Positions 32,554 to 40,292 of a DNA stretch of 64,000 bases are shown here, in pieces. Under the pieces are notes generated by a model that saw only the letters and a program-made list of their open reading frames with translations, made no database searches and had not been told where the DNA came from. This DNA is from Pseudomonas sp. JUb42 (GTDB taxonomy: Bacteria; Pseudomonadota; Gammaproteobacteria; Pseudomonadales; Pseudomonadaceae), in NCBI RefSeq assembly GCF_024807945.1, contig NZ_JANUFD010000020.1, forward strand, positions 62,001 through 126,000, in the 5' to 3' direction. Numbering within the stretch: position 1 is the stretch's first letter; each line of letters starts with the position of its first letter. The position numbers were made by a program, and so were the translations under genes.

Positions 32554-32832
32554 CTAGGCAAGCGATTTCGGCCTATCATGCGTCACCAACCCTGGTGGCG
32601 CACTATGAACCACGATATGCCCCTGCCCTATCTTAAAATTCTTGATCACAGCGATACATACATTCCACGTTTCGCGGGCTACCGCGTCCCCAGAGTCAAC
32701 GACATTGCCTTCTTCGTCGATGATCGCCAGCCGTGCAGGCCGGCCGTCAGCAGTCGTGATCTTATAGCCGCTGGTCACATTGGCAGCGATACGACCGTTT
32801 TCGAGTGTTCCCGTCTTCGGAATACCAATCAT
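32554..32832 (-). CDS. Unknown early protein, last gene of the left operon
   Basis: A product of 92 residues ending 64 bp from the convergent cI gene. The sequence (ENGRIAANVTSGYKITTADG; PARLAIIDEEGNVVDSGDAV; GHIVVHSAPPG) suggests a small beta-rich domain without membrane segments. It overlaps the upstream gene by 4 bp. I do not recognise it. Confidence 0.55.
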   Translation of the reverse strand: MIGIPKTGTLENGRIAANVTSGYKITTADGRPARLAIIDEEGNVVDSGDAVARETWNVCIAVIKNFKIGQGHIVVHSAPPGLVTHDRPKSLA

Positions 32833-33050
32833 GCCTTTGCCCCTTGTTCTGCGACTGCATCTGTATGTTTATTTATGATCAACGCAATGGTATTGGCGTG
32901 TAGCGAGCGATTGTCCTGGGCCGTGTTAATTGCGCACCAGTTCTCGGACTCAATCGCGTTGTCCATGTCAGCGTTTGCGCTTCTGTAACCAACTATGCTT
33001 GAGTTAAGAAGCCGCGAATCTTGTTCTGAAATAGTGATGGTGATTGTCAT
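32829..33050 (-). CDS. Unknown small early protein
   Basis: A product of 73 residues beginning MTITITISEQDSRLLNSSIV. The C-terminal half resembles a single helix-rich domain (SLHANTIALIINKHTDAVAE). It lies 12 bp after the membrane-protein gene and overlaps the next gene by 4 bp, so it belongs to the operon driven from the left operator. No known domain is seen. Confidence 0.55.
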   Translation of the reverse strand: MTITITISEQDSRLLNSSIVGYRSANADMDNAIESENWCAINTAQDNRSLHANTIALIINKHTDAVAEQGAKA

Positions 33051-33062
33051 AGTCGCTTCTCC

Positions 33063-34070
33063 TTAAGCCGTAACATAGCCAGCTGTAGTTTTTCTAAGTT
33101 CGCCGAGATCGAGCGCTGCCCGGAATAGCTTCATCGCTCTTCGATTCCCCACCTTTGCAGCTGCTGTGAAGTCTCGTAGAGATATTGGCGTACCCGGTGC
33201 TGTTGCCCGTGTGATGCCAAGTAAGGTCTGCATGAGCGCACCATCAGGTGATCCGAACAGATCTTGTTGCTCGCCTGGTGCTGGTATCGCTTGGACTGTT
33301 ATTGGCTCAACAACAGCTGTTGCTGTTGCCAGCACTTTGGCTTCCGCAGAGGTGGCCGTGAGCAACGGGCGTTCGGAAATCGCACCCATCCGAATTGCGG
33401 AGCCAATGAGGGCTGGTACCGCCTCAAGAGCGACAGCGAAACCAGCACATAACACTATGGCCAGCCACTCTGATAACCCTGCTGAGGTTAGAGGCCTTGA
33501 CCGGAGCTCTGTCAGCTCGACAGATGCCCTATCGAGCCTTTGCAGCACCTGTTCGCGTTGGCCAGCAATGCGCGACAGTGCGGTTGCTTCCAGCTCCTGA
33601 GCTTTGCTTACGATGCCACGCTCGCGCAATTGTCGCGCCTGGTCACCGATCGAGCGAGTTTCATTATCAAGCGCTTCTAGCTGGCGAACTCCATCCACCC
33701 TGACAGCTTGCAAATCGACAACTCGCTGGTCACTGACAGCCTGGTGACGCGCCTGGCCCGAGACGATCGAAGTCAGCAATCTGTCATAAGTGGCCCAGGC
33801 AGAAACTGTGCCGAGGATCAGAGCCGAAACGATCATCATCACGGCGTAGGCACGTTTGCCTCCGGCCAGCATGCCCAATGCAATTGGCCAGGCCAAATAC
33901 TTATATAAATCCAGGAGCACAGCAGCAGCAGCAAAAACAACCGCCAGTAACGGGTCACTGATCAATGCTGACATAGTCATGCCAACCGATAACGCAGTAA
34001 CGCTAGATAGTGATAATGCAATGACGAGCAATACCGAACGCGAACGCTGGTTAATGATGTCCTTAGACAT
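33063..34070 (-). CDS. Unknown multi-pass membrane protein with coiled coil and C-terminal helix-turn-helix-like end
   Basis: A product of 335 residues. Hydrophobic segments lie at about 13-33, 36-54, 58-70, 76-96 and 206-226. Between the fourth and fifth is a long coiled coil (about 115-195) rich in Gln, Glu and Arg. The last 40 residues (LRDFTAAAKVGNRRAMKLFR) look like a small winged-helix DNA-binding end. It is in the operon driven from the left operator, so it would be made early after induction. I do not recognise the family. Confidence 0.65.
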   Translation of the reverse strand: MSKDIINQRSRSVLLVIALSLSSVTALSVGMTMSALISDPLLAVVFAAAAVLLDLYKYLAWPIALGMLAGGKRAYAVMMIVSALILGTVSAWATYDRLLTSIVSGQARHQAVSDQRVVDLQAVRVDGVRQLEALDNETRSIGDQARQLRERGIVSKAQELEATALSRIAGQREQVLQRLDRASVELTELRSRPLTSAGLSEWLAIVLCAGFAVALEAVPALIGSAIRMGAISERPLLTATSAEAKVLATATAVVEPITVQAIPAPGEQQDLFGSPDGALMQTLLGITRATAPGTPISLRDFTAAAKVGNRRAMKLFRAALDLGELRKTTAGYVTA

Positions 34071-34317
34071 AGCTCACTCCTTGAGAATTTTGCTTGATCA
34101 GGGCGGCGTCGCCCACGGAGTAGGTGCCCTCAACGTCAAAGACCACTACAACTTCGCTCCTCACCGACAGCTGCTGTCGCAACTGTTCGATCTCGCCCTG
34201 CAGTAGAGCCAGCGATGTGCGTCCAGCCTGTAGTCCCATCCAGTAGGGCAACGCCATGGCGATGATCTGACACGCTGCCATTCCGCCCAGAATTACGAGG
34301 TACTGAGAGGTATTCAT
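34063..34317 (-). CDS. Small membrane protein of the left early operon
   Basis: A product of 84 residues with one N-terminal membrane segment (YLVILGGMAACQIIAMALPYW, split by its turn) followed by a short coiled coil (SLALLQGEIEQLRQQLSVRS) and a beta-rich tail. It overlaps the next gene, also a membrane protein, by 8 bp; the two may work together (inference). Confidence 0.55.
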   Translation of the reverse strand: MNTSQYLVILGGMAACQIIAMALPYWMGLQAGRTSLALLQGEIEQLRQQLSVRSEVVVVFDVEGTYSVGDAALIKQNSQGVSYV

Positions 34318-34326
34318 AAATACCCC

Positions 34327-34881
34327 TTAAACGGCGCCGTGATAGTTGGCGACGAGTTCCTGCACACAACCGGTAAGCAACTCAAGCGCCTGCTTTTGGT
34401 CACTTGGCAAGAGGAGTGGCAGCGTCAACCCCATGCCGCTCATTTCAAATCGAAAAATCACTCGTCCTTGACGAGTGGCAGGAGAAAGCGAAAGCCCCAA
34501 ATCGTCGACACCGGACGCCGCTAGGGAATAGACACCTCGTCGCCGGCAGATCGCGTTCCACAGAATCGATTCCATCGTATTCATAAGGCAATGGGGGGCC
34601 TCCGGTGCATCTCCGTTCGCTAATTCTTCAAGGAACGAGGCAACCCGAGAAGCAGCGTGAGTGCTCTGAGGGATGGTCAGGGAGTTGTTAGTTCCACGCA
34701 TCTGAACACGCACTGAAACGTCGGCACCGCATTGTTCAATGTCGAGGTTTACGATTAGCCAATTCTTTGGGCCTTGGCCCTCGGTATGGTCGGTGCCAAG
34801 GTGATGCACAAAAAGACCATTTCTGGCGATCTGCCCGGCCAGCGTCTGCCGGGCTTCTGATGAGAGGGTGAAAACCTGCAT
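34327..34881 (-). CDS. Unknown first gene of the left early operon
   Basis: A product of 184 residues, preceded by a strong GGAGGT ribosome site. It is soluble, with beta-rich segments (GPKNWLIVNLDIEQCGADVS; VIFRFEMSGMGLTLPLLLP). Its promoter overlaps operators matching those of cI, so it should be silent in the lysogen and expressed on induction. Recombination or anti-host roles are common at this place in lambdoid phages, but nothing here identifies one. Confidence 0.6.
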   Translation of the reverse strand: MQVFTLSSEARQTLAGQIARNGLFVHHLGTDHTEGQGPKNWLIVNLDIEQCGADVSVRVQMRGTNNSLTIPQSTHAASRVASFLEELANGDAPEAPHCLMNTMESILWNAICRRRGVYSLAASGVDDLGLSLSPATRQGRVIFRFEMSGMGLTLPLLLPSDQKQALELLTGCVQELVANYHGAV

Positions 34882-34934
34882 TGTTAACCTCCACGATTGT
34901 AACTGCAGCGCGTTGCGCTGAGCTGGTACGCGTA

Positions 34935-34995
34935 GATTAACCGCAGGTAACGCATTTTTTCAATACCGCAGGTATCTAAATTAACCTCTAGTCAA
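34935..34995 (-). promoter_or_regulatory. Left operator cluster (OL-like) with early promoter PL
   Basis: On the minus strand TTGAAA (34958-34963) and TTAATC (34935-34940) are spaced by 17 bp. Operator TTAACCGCAGGTAA (34937-34950) overlaps the -10 and ATACCGCAGGTAT (34963-34975) overlaps the -35. A degenerate third site lies at 34981-34995. The same motif controls cro/cI at 31653-31758, so CI probably acts at both clusters and could loop the 3.2 kb between them. Confidence 0.78.
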
Positions 34996-35000
34996 CACGA

Positions 35001-35264
35001 TCAAATGTGAGACAGGTGCTGGTTTGTCCAGGTGAGCCTAGCTAATCCGCCTTCGAGACGAACGACCCTCACACTTTCGTCGATGTCCAACTGATCCAAG
35101 AAAGTTTCCCAATCATCCTCACTTTCGTCCGACAGGCGCACTATAACGGTCTGTCGCCTGAGCTGAGCATCTGAGCTATTAATCTGCTTGTGAATGCGGC
35201 GCATCAGCTCTTGGTACGAAGTGAAGACCTGGTGAGTAATACCGACGGGGGGGACGTGCAGCAT
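35001..35264 (-). CDS. DUF1654 family protein, SOS-controlled
   Basis: A product of 87 residues with the DUF1654 pattern seen in pseudomonads: SYQELMRRIHKQINSSDAQL, then VRLSDESEDDWETFLDQLD and a final beta strand LARLTW. The function is unknown. A perfect LexA box 18 bp upstream of the start agrees with the known SOS control of this family in Pseudomonas. Transcription runs leftward toward the OL cluster. Confidence 0.8.
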   Translation of the reverse strand: MLHVPPVGITHQVFTSYQELMRRIHKQINSSDAQLRRQTVIVRLSDESEDDWETFLDQLDIDESVRVVRLEGGLARLTWTNQHLSHI

Positions 35265-35282
35265 GAGGGCTCCTTGCCATCA

Positions 35283-35298
35283 CTGTATGAACATACAG
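35283..35298. promoter_or_regulatory. LexA box upstream of the DUF1654 gene
   Basis: CTGTATGAACATACAG matches CTG-N10-CAG and lies 18 bp upstream of the start at 35264. The spacing equals that at the methylase gene. Confidence 0.88.
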
Positions 35299-35331
35299 TA
35301 TATTCATATTACTTATGGCCGCAAGCCATCA

Positions 35332-36948
35332 TCACCAGTCTTCACTGGCCACCCACTCACCAGATTTACGGTTGATCTGCATAAGCCGGTGCTGCCCTGT
35401 GCGGGAGAGCAATTGCACGTCGATGAATTTGTGTTTGCGGTCCTCGTCCCCCATCCCGCGCATATAGACGACGATGCGCTCGAAGGTATCCATAACCAAC
35501 TGACGCACCTTTTCCCGGGCGCCGTAATCTCCTGCCGCGACCAGGGCGGCCAGTTCGGCCCACTGCTCAGCCTGTGCTGGCTTGCCAGATCCGGCGGTTG
35601 CCGCCAGCTCGTGCTCGATTGCTGCCACTTTCTTTTCAGCCTCGATCTGCTGTGCTTCTAACTCGCGAGCTTTGCGCACAAATGAGATAGGTGCCGGCCC
35701 GTCATCATCTGCGAGCAGTGCATCGGTCACCCTAACCAGCTGCTCCGTGATTTTCTGCACAGCTGCTCGGGCTGCTACCAGTTGCTTGCGAAGACCTTGC
35801 CCGTCGTCACCAACCTGCATCAACCGCTGCAGGTTGAGCTGATCAGAGCAGAAGTTGAGAAGCGCTTTTTCAATCGGTACCACGCTGCAGGAACCGCCAG
35901 ATCCACAGCCTTCATTCCGGCTATACGACACGCAATGCAGGCGCCGATGGCCATCTGCGAGGGTCCCGTCTGCCCGGGCACGGCTCATGTAGTTCTGCCC
36001 AACGACGGCGGTACCGCAGTACCCGCAATAGGTAAGACCGATCCCAGTGATAATCCCTGGGATTTCTCCCTTCATGCGCCGGCGCAAACGTTGGCCGCCC
36101 ATGTGCTGCAGTTCGGCCCACTCAGTTTCCGACAGTAGACGCGGGTAGTAGTCCTCGAGGACATACTCTTCACCATTGACGCTCAAACTTTTGGCCCCTC
36201 GCAGGGCCTGGAGCTTGATCAGCCTGTAAATCTGCAGAGCGGTGATCCCTACATCGCTGTAGCTCAAACCTTCGTCGTGCAGGATGCGAACCGCTCGAGC
36301 AGCACCCATTCCCTGCAAGTACAGCTCAAGGGCACGGCGCACGGTATTAACCCGCTCGGGGATTAATTCCCAACCGGTGCCCGTCCATCTAAGCCATAGT
36401 GGGTCTTTGCCGTTGCGGATCTGGCCTCGATAGGTGCCGGCCTGCCAGGCTTCACACAACCGACGGATAGAGGCCTTCACTCGCTTACTCTTCGTGTCTG
36501 ACTCTTCATGGGCCCGGATCATGACCAAGAGCGAATAGACCAGGTCCATCGGCTGTGCCTTCAAACCAGCCCGGTTGTACTCCCTGCCATCGCTGGCGGT
36601 TACAACGGTAATGCCGGCATTGATAATCTGTGCGAGTTGCGCCTGCGCTTGGATGGGTTCAGCACGGCTCAATCGGTCGAGGCCTTCCACGACCAGGACT
36701 GAGCCGGAAGCGATACGGCCGTCCTCAATCGCTCGAAGGAAGACACCCAAGGCGCCCTGAGTTACATGCCGCTGGTGATAAGCCGACAGTCCCTCGTCGC
36801 GCATAGAGAGAGATTCGTCGAGAACCAGGTCTTTTTCAGCAGCCCATTTTTGAGCGTACTGCAACTGACGATCGGCGCTGCCACCGGTGCCCTGGCGGGG
36901 GTCTGAAAAGCGTAAATAGCTGTATACTCGCGCGCCGTTTTTAGTCAT
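35332..36948 (-). CDS. int: Large serine recombinase (phage integrase)
   Basis: A product of 538 residues from ATG 36948; an in-frame GTG at 36978 would add 10, and neither has a strong ribosome site. The resolvase domain has the nucleophile Ser15 (YSYLRFSDPRQ) and EGLDRLSRAE. The recombinase domain follows, then a zinc ribbon (YCGYCG ... CVSYSRNEGCGSGGSC) and a C-terminal coiled-coil region (about 380-470). It catalyses attP x attB exchange through a 2-bp core. The gene starts 36-84 bp from the right junction, as usual for this class. Confidence 0.93.
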   Translation of the reverse strand: MTKNGARVYSYLRFSDPRQGTGGSADRQLQYAQKWAAEKDLVLDESLSMRDEGLSAYHQRHVTQGALGVFLRAIEDGRIASGSVLVVEGLDRLSRAEPIQAQAQLAQIINAGITVVTASDGREYNRAGLKAQPMDLVYSLLVMIRAHEESDTKSKRVKASIRRLCEAWQAGTYRGQIRNGKDPLWLRWTGTGWELIPERVNTVRRALELYLQGMGAARAVRILHDEGLSYSDVGITALQIYRLIKLQALRGAKSLSVNGEEYVLEDYYPRLLSETEWAELQHMGGQRLRRRMKGEIPGIITGIGLTYCGYCGTAVVGQNYMSRARADGTLADGHRRLHCVSYSRNEGCGSGGSCSVVPIEKALLNFCSDQLNLQRLMQVGDDGQGLRKQLVAARAAVQKITEQLVRVTDALLADDDGPAPISFVRKARELEAQQIEAEKKVAAIEHELAATAGSGKPAQAEQWAELAALVAAGDYGAREKVRQLVMDTFERIVVYMRGMGDEDRKHKFIDVQLLSRTGQHRLMQINRKSGEWVASEDW

Positions 36949-36983
36949 TAAAAAATAGAAGCCCTGATGAGGATCCACCTATT

Positions 36984-38309
36984 ATGACCGCAAAAGCCCC
37001 TCGTGTAGGAATGGTATCGTTAGGGTGCCCCAAGGCTCTGGTTGATTCCGAGCGCATCCTGACCCAGCTGCGCATGGAAGGCTACGAAGTCGTACCGACC
37101 TACCAGGACGCCGACGTCGTAGTCGTCAACACCTGCGGCTTCATCGACAGCGCCAAGGCCGAGTCCCTTGAAGTGATCGGCGAAGCCATCGCCGAGAACG
37201 GCAAGGTCATCGTCACCGGCTGCATGGGCGTCGACGAGAGCGTGATCCGCAACGTGCACCCAAGCGTTCTGGCCGTGACCGGTCCGCAGCAGTACGAGCA
37301 GGTGGTCAACGCCGTGCACGACGCCGCGCCGCCCAAGCTCGATCACAACCCACTGATCGATCTGGTGCCACCACAAGGCGTCAAGCTGACCCCGCGTCAT
37401 TACGCTTACCTGAAGATTTCCGAAGGCTGCAACCACAGCTGCAGCTTCTGCATCATCCCGTCGATGCGCGGCAAGCTGGTCAGCCGTCCGGTGGGCGATG
37501 TTCTGGACGAAGCCCAGCGTCTGGTCAAGGCCGGGGTCAAGGAGCTGTTGGTGATCTCCCAGGACACCAGCGCTTACGGCGTTGACGTCAAATACCGCAC
37601 CGGTTTCTGGAACGGCGCGCCGGTCAAGACGCGCATGACCGAACTGTGCCAGGCCCTCAGTTCCCTGGGCGTCTGGGTACGCCTGCACTACGTGTACCCG
37701 TACCCACACGTCGACGAGCTGATCCCGTTGATGGCCGCAGGAAAAATCCTGCCGTACCTGGACATCCCGTTCCAACACGCCAGCCCGCGCATCCTCAAGC
37801 TGATGAAGCGCCCGGCGTTCGAAGACAAGACTCTGGCGCGGATCAAGAACTGGCGCGAGCAGTGCCCGGACCTGATCATCCGTTCGACCTTCATCGTCGG
37901 CTTCCCCGGCGAAACCGAGGAAGACTTCCAGTACCTGCTGGACTGGCTGACCGAAGCACAGCTGGATCGCGTCGGCTGCTTCCAGTATTCGCCGGTCGAA
38001 GGCGCGCCAGCGAACCTGCTGGACGCGGCCATCGTGCCCGATGACGTCAAGCAGGACCGCTGGGACCGCTTCATGGCCCATCAACAGGCCATCAGCGCAG
38101 CCCGTCTGCAAATGAAGATCGGCAAGGAAATCGAAGTGCTGATCGACGAAGTCGACGAACAGGGCGCGGTTGGCCGTTGCTTCTTCGATGCTCCGGAAAT
38201 CGACGGTAACGTGTTCATCGATAGCGACAAGGACCTCAAGCCGGGCGACAAGGTCATGTGCCGTGTCACCGATGCCGACGAGTACGACCTGTGGGCTGAG
38301 ACGATCTAA
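36984..38309 (+). CDS. rimO: Ribosomal protein S12 methylthiotransferase RimO, phage-host hybrid
   Basis: A radical-SAM enzyme that methylthiolates Asp89 of ribosomal protein S12. The product has 441 residues. UPF0004-domain cysteines are C15, C51 and C80, the radical-SAM motif is C149-x3-C153-x2-C156, and a TRAM domain is at the C-terminus. Codons 1-16 (MTAKAPRVGMVSLGCP) come from the prophage, including the start, a GAGG ribosome site and cluster ligand C15; the rest is host. The native beginning MSTVTTPSAPKVGFVSLGCP is stranded at 1778. Expression must now start from phage DNA, perhaps near a TATACT at about 36922 inside int. Confidence 0.96.
   Translation: MTAKAPRVGMVSLGCPKALVDSERILTQLRMEGYEVVPTYQDADVVVVNTCGFIDSAKAESLEVIGEAIAENGKVIVTGCMGVDESVIRNVHPSVLAVTGPQQYEQVVNAVHDAAPPKLDHNPLIDLVPPQGVKLTPRHYAYLKISEGCNHSCSFCIIPSMRGKLVSRPVGDVLDEAQRLVKAGVKELLVISQDTSAYGVDVKYRTGFWNGAPVKTRMTELCQALSSLGVWVRLHYVYPYPHVDELIPLMAAGKILPYLDIPFQHASPRILKLMKRPAFEDKTLARIKNWREQCPDLIIRSTFIVGFPGETEEDFQYLLDWLTEAQLDRVGCFQYSPVEGAPANLLDAAIVPDDVKQDRWDRFMAHQQAISAARLQMKIGKEIEVLIDEVDEQGAVGRCFFDAPEIDGNVFIDSDKDLKPGDKVMCRVTDADEYDLWAETI
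37014..37040 (+). other. Right prophage junction (attR) inside rimO
   Basis: GTATCGTTAGGGTGCCCCAA (37014-37033) is phage-side sequence that encodes V-S-L-G-C-P-K. From 37032-37034 on, the sequence is host rimO (AAGGCTCTGGTTGATTCC). It aligns codon for codon with the left junction at 1820-1839. Confidence 0.8.
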
Positions 38310-38329
38310 GTCGTCAATCCTGTGAACAA

Positions 38330-38363
38330 AGCCTCGCCCTTGCACAACGGCGGGGCTTTTTTT
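38330..38363 (+). terminator. Intrinsic terminator after rimO
   Basis: The stem AGCCTCGCC/GGCGGGGCT (38330-38338 with 38349-38357, one G-U pair) is followed by seven T. It lies 21 bp after the rimO stop. Confidence 0.85.
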
Positions 38364-38442
38364 CGGCAAAAATTTGCGCCCTGCCCAGAGCGGTCCAGAC
38401 TTGCTCAGATAATGGAAATCAGCCAACAGGGAATCCGTCGAC

Positions 38443-38898
38443 ATGTTGCAGCCGCAATGCATCTTCATGCCCAAGCCCGGCGACTACCCACAAATCATCG
38501 AAGTCTGGGAGGAATCGGTCCGCGCCACCCATGATTTCCTTCCCGATTCCTACATCGAAATTCTCAAGCACCTGCTGCTGACCCAGTATCTGGACGCCGT
38601 CAGCCTGTTCTGCATCCGCGGCCCGAACCAGAAGATCAGCGGTTTCGCCGGGGCCAGCCTGGGCAAACTGGAAATGCTTTTTCTCGGCCCCGAATATCGT
38701 GGCCAGGGCCTGGGCAAGTTGTTGCTGGACTATGCCCTGGAACACTTCGACGCCCGGGAGCTGGACGTTAACGAGCAGAACACTCAGGCGGTGGGCTTCT
38801 ACCTCAAGCAGGGCTTCGAGGTGGTCGGGCGTACCGAAGAGGACGGTCTGGGCCAGCCCTTTCCGATCCTGCGCATGCGTCTGGCGGATAACGAATGA
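38443..38898 (+). CDS. GNAT-family N-acetyltransferase
   Basis: A product of 151 residues with the acetyl-CoA binding motif A (MLFLGPEYRGQGLGKLLLDYAL; Q/R-x-x-G-x-G/A as RGQGLG) and the C-terminal motif B (NEQNTQAVGFYLKQGFEVVG). It resembles YjaB-type acetyltransferases; the substrate is unknown. It stands alone between two terminator-like regions. Confidence 0.88.
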   Translation: MLQPQCIFMPKPGDYPQIIEVWEESVRATHDFLPDSYIEILKHLLLTQYLDAVSLFCIRGPNQKISGFAGASLGKLEMLFLGPEYRGQGLGKLLLDYALEHFDARELDVNEQNTQAVGFYLKQGFEVVGRTEEDGLGQPFPILRMRLADNE

Positions 38899-39031
38899 TC
38901 AAAACACACCCCGTTGGGGCAAGGCTTGCCCGCGAACCCTGATTGTCAGCGTTGATTTCAATGAGTAAGCGATTAACCCGGCCCGCACAGGTACAATGTG
39001 CGCCCTCTTCTCCAAGCAACGGCTTTTTTTC

Positions 39032-39742
39032 ATGACAGACCCCATTCGCCTATCCAAACGCCTTATCGAACTGGTCGGCTGCTCGCGCCGCGAGGCCGAA
39101 CTGTTTATCGAAGGCGGCTGGGTCACCGTGGATGGCCAGGTCATCGATGAGCCGCAGTTCAAGGTCGACACGCAAATCGTCGAGCTGAGCGCCCAGGCCC
39201 GGGCCGACGCACCCGAGCCGGTCACCCTGATCCTGCACAAACCGGCGCAGCTGTCTCTGGACGCGGCCCTGGGGTCGATCACGGCCGGCACCCTGTCGGA
39301 GGAACACAGCTTCGGCAAACGTCCGCTGCGCGGCCACTTTCTGCGCCTTGAATCGTCTTCGTCGCTGCAGGACGATGCCAGCGGCCTGACAGTGTTCAGC
39401 CAGGACTGGAAGATCCTGCGCAAGCTCACCGACGATCGCAGCAAGATCGAACAGGAATACGTGGTTGAGGTATCCGGCGACATGGTCGATCACGGCCTCA
39501 ACCGCCTGAACCACGGCCTGACCTACAAGGGCAAGGAACTGCCCGCCGTCAAAGCCAGCTGGCAGAACGAAAACCGCCTGCGTTTCGCCATGAAGAACCC
39601 GCAACCGGGGGTCATCGTGCAGCTGTGCACCGCTGTCGGCCTGAAAGTCGTGTGGATGCGCCGCATCCGCATTGGCGGCGTGTCCATGGGCAAGCTGCCG
39701 GAAGGCCAATGGCGCTATATGACAGCCAAGGAAAAATTCTAA
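39032..39742 (+). CDS. S4-domain rRNA pseudouridine synthase (RsuA/RluF type)
   Basis: Start at ATG 39032, giving 236 residues beginning MTDPIRLSKRLIELVGCSRR. The N-terminal S4 RNA-binding domain (residues 5-55) is followed by the synthase domain. The catalytic Asp is in the segment LQDDASGLTVFSQD, and the C-terminal motif is VWMRRIRIGGVSMGKLPEGQWR. It isomerises uridine in ribosomal RNA. The catalytic loop is less canonical than in RluB or RsuA, so the exact target base is uncertain. Confidence 0.85.
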   Translation: MTDPIRLSKRLIELVGCSRREAELFIEGGWVTVDGQVIDEPQFKVDTQIVELSAQARADAPEPVTLILHKPAQLSLDAALGSITAGTLSEEHSFGKRPLRGHFLRLESSSSLQDDASGLTVFSQDWKILRKLTDDRSKIEQEYVVEVSGDMVDHGLNRLNHGLTYKGKELPAVKASWQNENRLRFAMKNPQPGVIVQLCTAVGLKVVWMRRIRIGGVSMGKLPEGQWRYMTAKEKF

Positions 39743-39823
39743 GGCCTCGCACCCTCACTTAATTTCGCTGATGCGGCACGACCTGTTGCCGCGTCATCAG
39801 CACCTGATCAGGATTCAAGCACC

Positions 39824-40285
39824 ATGATGAACAACGACGTTTTGCGCAGCGTGCGCTACATGCTGGATATCAGTGACGGCAAAGTGGCCGAGATCACTGC
39901 GCTCGGCGGCCTGGAAATCAGCAAGACCGACGTGATCGCCTTTATGAAAAAGGACGAAGAAGAAGGCTATCAGGATTGCAGCGATGAAATCATGGCGCAC
40001 TTCCTCGATGGTTTGGTGTTCTTCAAGCGCGGCAAGGACGAAAGCCGTCCGGCGCAGCCCATCGAGCTGCCGATCACCAACAACATCGTCCTGAAAAAGC
40101 TGCGGGTCGCTTTCGAACTGAAAGAGGACGACATGCATGCCATCCTCAGCGCCGCGCAGTTCCCGGTTTCCAAGCCTGAACTGAGCGCGCTGTTTCGCAA
40201 GGTGGGCCACAACAACTACCGCCCGTGCGGCGACCAGTTGCTGCGCAACTTCCTTAAGGGCCTGACCCTGCGCGTACGTGCCTGA
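39824..40285 (+). CDS. DUF1456 family protein (YehS-like)
   Basis: A product of 153 residues made of two similar halves, each beginning NDVLRSVRYMLDISDGKVAE or NIVLKKLRVAFELKEDDMHA, the DUF1456 repeat. The function is not known to me. It ends 7 bp before the trmO start, so the two are probably cotranscribed. Confidence 0.88.
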   Translation: MMNNDVLRSVRYMLDISDGKVAEITALGGLEISKTDVIAFMKKDEEEGYQDCSDEIMAHFLDGLVFFKRGKDESRPAQPIELPITNNIVLKKLRVAFELKEDDMHAILSAAQFPVSKPELSALFRKVGHNNYRPCGDQLLRNFLKGLTLRVRA

Positions 40286-40292
40286 GCCGTCC

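Noticed and set aside
36916..36925. TATACT as a new promoter for the hybrid rimO
   Set aside because: No convincing -35 box is found at 16-18 bp; mentioned only as a candidate, not annotated.
37020..38474. Minus-strand open frame of 484 codons across rimO
   Set aside because: Antisense shadow of rimO, which has all Fe-S and radical-SAM motifs.
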